NCBI GenBank assembly: GCA_037074705.1
Contig: CM073590.1
Span: 140,759,600-140,823,599, forward strand
Direction of reading: 5' to 3'
Length of the DNA stretch: 64,000 bases
DNA from: Zhengitettix transpicula
Lineage: Eukaryota; Arthropoda; Insecta; Orthoptera; Tetrigidae
Shown: piece by piece, positions 61,157 through 64,000 of the stretch
How the letters are laid out: every line of letters starts with the position of its first letter
How positions within the stretch are numbered: the first letter of the stretch is position 1
Position numbers and translations under genes: made by a program
The notes under the pieces: model-generated
What the model was told of the DNA's origin: nothing
The model's database searches: none
The model's input: the letters and a program-made list of their open reading frames with translations, nothing else

Positions 61157-61210
61157 ATATAAGCCAGAGTCCCCTTAAAAGGACTTGATTACAGAATGCA
61201 GTTCAGTGAT
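61157..61210 (+). promoter_or_regulatory. Candidate promoter for the spondin-like gene
   Basis: ATATAAGCC (61157-61165) and TTAAAAGG (61175-61182) are followed by TTCAGTG (61202-61208), which fits the arthropod initiator TCAGT. The distance from TTAAAA to the initiator A is about 30 bp. The surrounding 61000-61340 is GC-richer than its neighbours. The spondin-like coding exon begins exactly at an acceptor, so a non-coding first exon must lie upstream and this is a plausible site. No donor was settled on. Confidence 0.3.
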
Positions 61211-61427
61211 TGCGCCAATTGAGCTCGTGTGACGTGTTGCAGAGATTGGCCCTTGATCAGTCTTGTGGAAGTGTGAAACTCAACGTTCTGTGATTAGAGC
61301 CGTGACAGGATGCCGTTAATTCGTGATCGCCAAGCATTTGGATGGTTCTGAAATTGAAGTACAACAGCCAAAAATATTTTTGTATATTGACTAGATTGTG
61401 TAAATTTTATTGAAGAAACTAATCTTT

Positions 61428-61885
61428 TTTAGAGCAACAGGCCATATGGTGGCAACTCTCCTTTAATAGTATAGGAAGGGTTTTGAAAGGGGGTATGCGG
61501 AAGGGTAGAGGAAGATAGCCAAGGGTTAACTAGGGGCCCCGGGCTATAGTTTAAGGATACTACCCGGCATTCGCCTAAAAGTAATGCAGGACTAACCCTA
61601 GAAAACCTGCTTCAGGTAGGTCGGGCAATAGGTACTTGTACCACGCACTTCCGATAGCGGGAGAGGAGTTTGCTGTGGGGACACAGTATTCACTTCTCCT
61701 TGCCTCGACCAGTTTAGGAGGCAGCTGGCCGACTGTTCCAATGGTAATAGGTGACAACTATTACCCGTATGCCTAAGGTCTGTGTCCCCGGAACATACAC
61801 CTCGCGAAACAGGCCGAGGTGACTCGGCTTGTGAGAATCTTAGTTCAAAAACGGAGAGAGGAGAAGGCATCCCCAAAGTTAGCCC
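61428..61885 (-). mobile_element. Family A retroposon copy A11
   Basis: Minus-strand copy from a T-run (AATCTTTTTTAGAGCAACAGG) through all central blocks to the GAGAGAGGAGAAGGCATCCCC part of the 5' region. About 25 bp of the 3' end (GAGGGTAATCCAC part) are deleted. Confidence 0.75.
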
Positions 61886-61889
61886 AGAA

Positions 61890-63355
61890 AGGGTCACTTC
61901 CACTCGAGACTGTAACGTTATGCACTTTTGTCATAATTCTTATTCAGTGTCGTTTTACATACAAGAAATATTGGATCTTCTTTCTTAACATTAAAGATGT
62001 ATTTGGAGATTTTTCCGATCATTGAAGTGTTCTTTTGTATAAAATACCACCGTGCATCGCTTGACAAATAATCAAATATTCCTAATAACAAAACTCATTT
62101 TCCCACAATTACCTTACTATCATATTTCAAGTTTTGAAAAAAAAAATTCAAAAATATTTATTTTATAACTAATTTAATCTTAAATCTGAATTTCTGTTGC
62201 GCCTGATACGTTGATGTAAGTTAAATTCAAATTATTTATATTTAACGGAAGTTTAGTACTCTGCTTTGTTGTGTGATAGGATTGAGACTTTAATTACAAT
62301 AATTATATATTCTTATGAATTACATTGTTGAATCGCTTTATTAGTAAATAAAACATAGTCGCGTCATTAATTGTTGAATTATCGGAAATTTTGTGATGTT
62401 AGCGATCTTATTCCTTAATGATGTTACACAAATATAACACACGAATTAATAGTCATTATGTATTAATATTTGATAATGCAATTTAAAGCATATATATCGA
62501 CCACAATGCAGGTATCACATAGAGAAGTAATATATTTGATGCAATGATTAGTTCTTGCCAATGCATAATGACCAGTTGATATGCTATGTTTATTACAAGT
62601 GTAGAATAATCAAGTCTTTATAACATTGTTATCGAATTTTGTTTAATATATTAATTATTTTATTATAAAGGATAGAACAAAAATGGTTAAAAGCTACTAA
62701 TTTTACAAATTGACTATTTTTAATGTTTTGACATAAAAATATGTTATATATTAACTGTAGAAAAGATTTTATTAGTTAAAAATAAAAGTAATTTGTGACA
62801 GACAGGGTTCGCACTCATTTATGGGTCACGAATTAGTATTATAATGTAATAAATTTTTGACGAACCAAATTATCTGTTCTGATAACTTGAATCTCACTGT
62901 GGTATGATTTCTTGCAACACAAGGAGTTTTTTTTCTAGGAGATCAAGGACAGTGAAAAAAAAGTATTTCTTTAAGCTAGTCTCATTTGGAAGCAAACTAA
63001 TTCTGCCGTTATTTTCACCGTGTCAAGTGTACTGAGTTAACCAGTCCAAAAGTAGTGTGGAGTAGCCCAATTTTTAGGCGTAAACATGATAGTAAAAGAC
63101 GTCATTACCAATTGTTGGTTGCGAATTTATTTAGTACCGCACACAAAATTATAATTACTTTTACGGTTTCTTAATCTCGAAATCGTATTTACAACGGATC
63201 GATTAAAGTTAGACCGGAAAATATTTTACGTTCTGATTTTCTAGGTTAACCATTTTCAAGAAACCCCGTTCGAAAGTGAATTTCACAAACTTCTACCAAG
63301 CTACTCCTTCATCGTAAATGGGCTAATGTAATGAACTAAGATTTATAAATGAAAA
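61890..63355. other. AT-rich sequence, no gene recognised
   Basis: Probably the first intron of the spondin-like gene if the candidate promoter is real. No repeat or exon could be supported. Confidence 0.35.
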
Positions 63356-63358
63356 TAA

Positions 63359-63560
63359 ATACGTCTGATTGAAAATAATGAATAAGAAAGATAGCCAATT
63401 TAGACAAAAATGGGAATACCACACAACGTTTCTGGGATCTCGGATCCTTGACCCTTTCGTCAGGTCCTAAGAAGAGCCTGACGAAACGGACAAGGATCCC
63501 AGAAACGTTGTGAGGTATTTATATTCCCATTTTAATCTGAATTGGCTATATTTCTTATTC
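63359..63560. repeat. Foldback element, CTGACGA...GAAACG family
   Basis: TGAATAAGAAAGATAGCCAA...TGGGAATACCACACAACG...GGATCCTTG on the left is repeated inverted on the right around a centre near 63470. The arms of about 90 bp have few mismatches. The right arm contains CCTGACGAAACGG and CCCAGAAACGTTGTG. Confidence 0.75.
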
Positions 63561-63691
63561 ATTAACTAAGATTTATATTTAACTATTTATTATTTCATGC
63601 TTAATTGTTATCTACTTATGCATTATATAAAAAACGTGCATAAATTTCTGATAGATGGCTCGATTCAAATCGTTCTGACTCTCTTTTTCAG

Positions 63692-63872
63692 ATGATGAGT
63701 CATCTGTACCGATTCTCGCAGTTGCTGTTGATGGTTGTGACAAGTAATGCCATGTTTTGTGAAAGAACTCCAGAGGGAAGCACGGCTCCTCGCACACGTC
63801 TCACCAGCGACCGCTTCAGAATCGCTCTTAGTGGCAACCCCGTCAAGTACGTGCCAGGGGAAAAATACACTG
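63692..63872 (+). CDS. fat-spondin: F-spondin (Spondin-1)-like, first coding exon: signal peptide and start of Reeler domain (runs off the right edge)
   Basis: The acceptor TGACTCTCTTTTTCAG ends at 63691 and the exon starts directly with ATGATG. It codes 60 residues plus one base and ends at a donor (G|GTGAGT, 63873 on). Residues 1-20 are a likely signal peptide (hydrophobic LLLMVV core, then SNA). Next come CERTPEGSTAPR, DRFRIALSGNP and KYVPGEKYT, the conserved opening of the F-spondin Reeler domain with its first Cys. F-spondin is a secreted extracellular-matrix protein with Reeler, spondin and thrombospondin type 1 domains, known in axon guidance and cell adhesion. The remaining exons are outside the window. 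The phase-1 junction would continue with a codon starting G, which fits the Val expected after KYT. Another secreted Reeler protein is less likely because of the CERTPEG and NPxKYVPGE motifs. Confidence 0.8.
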
Positions 63873-64000
63873 GTGAGTGTCTAATTTCTAACGGTTCCAT
63901 ATGTCAAACAAAAGTTGTTCAACATGTAATTAACTTGTAAAGCATTTTCTTATTTAACAGTTGAATAAAATATTTAATATCCTTGAAGTAACTTATCACT

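Overview
This is an AT-rich eukaryotic nuclear window. Two partial multi-exon genes at the edges and about 55 kb of repeat-filled sequence between them suggest a hemimetabolous insect or related arthropod with a large genome. No rRNA, functional tRNA, CRISPR or bacterial-type operon was seen. No organism can be named from sequence alone; all family names come from motif recognition, without database searches.

Left edge (141-8907, minus strand): a gene whose seven coding exons were assembled by hand. The exons join in phase into one uninterrupted frame of 335 codons that leaves the window at the left. Its start closely resembles the N-terminus of RHAMM/HMMR, a spindle and microtubule-associated coiled-coil protein, and the rest is a basic Ser/Lys-rich stretch followed by coiled coil. 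A second phase-compatible small 5' exon lies upstream. Its introns carry a foldback element (2003-2333), polyA-tailed retroposons (5846-6679) and a Helitron-like end (6934-7135).

Right edge (63692-63872, plus strand): one exon with a signal peptide and the start of a Reeler domain, best matching F-spondin (Spondin-1). Its downstream exons lie outside the window.

Middle: mostly mobile-element debris. (i) A roughly 540-bp polyA-tailed retroposon family (called family A here) with at least eleven copies, good target-site duplications, hairpin modules at the 5' end and a frame open in many copies. Two copies and a fragment sit in a chain at 9831-10967 with the same target sequence repeated three times. 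(ii) Helitron-like copies with a 3' hairpin plus CTAG terminus. (iii) A block duplicated at about 13.1-14.0 and 16.7-17.9 kb; each copy received its own family-A insertion, so each shows the other's empty site. (iv) Two LTR-like units (14470-15448 plus, 42485-43794 minus) with TGTAATG...TTACA ends and ATAT duplications. (v) A decayed mariner (20896-22109) inserted inside a LINE reverse-transcriptase gene (20840-22640). (vi) Further LINE fragments at 38.5, 47.5, 50 and 58 kb. (vii) Foldback elements sharing a CTGA(N)GA...GAAACG motif, including a near-perfect 180-bp palindrome at 44026-44206. (viii) tRNA-derived SINE fragments, a hAT-type terminus, a Tc1/mariner-like remnant and AT minisatellites.

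The most unusual items are family A with its chained same-site insertions, the LTR-like units, and the foldback family with its recurring motif and peptide. No new defence or metabolic system was found.
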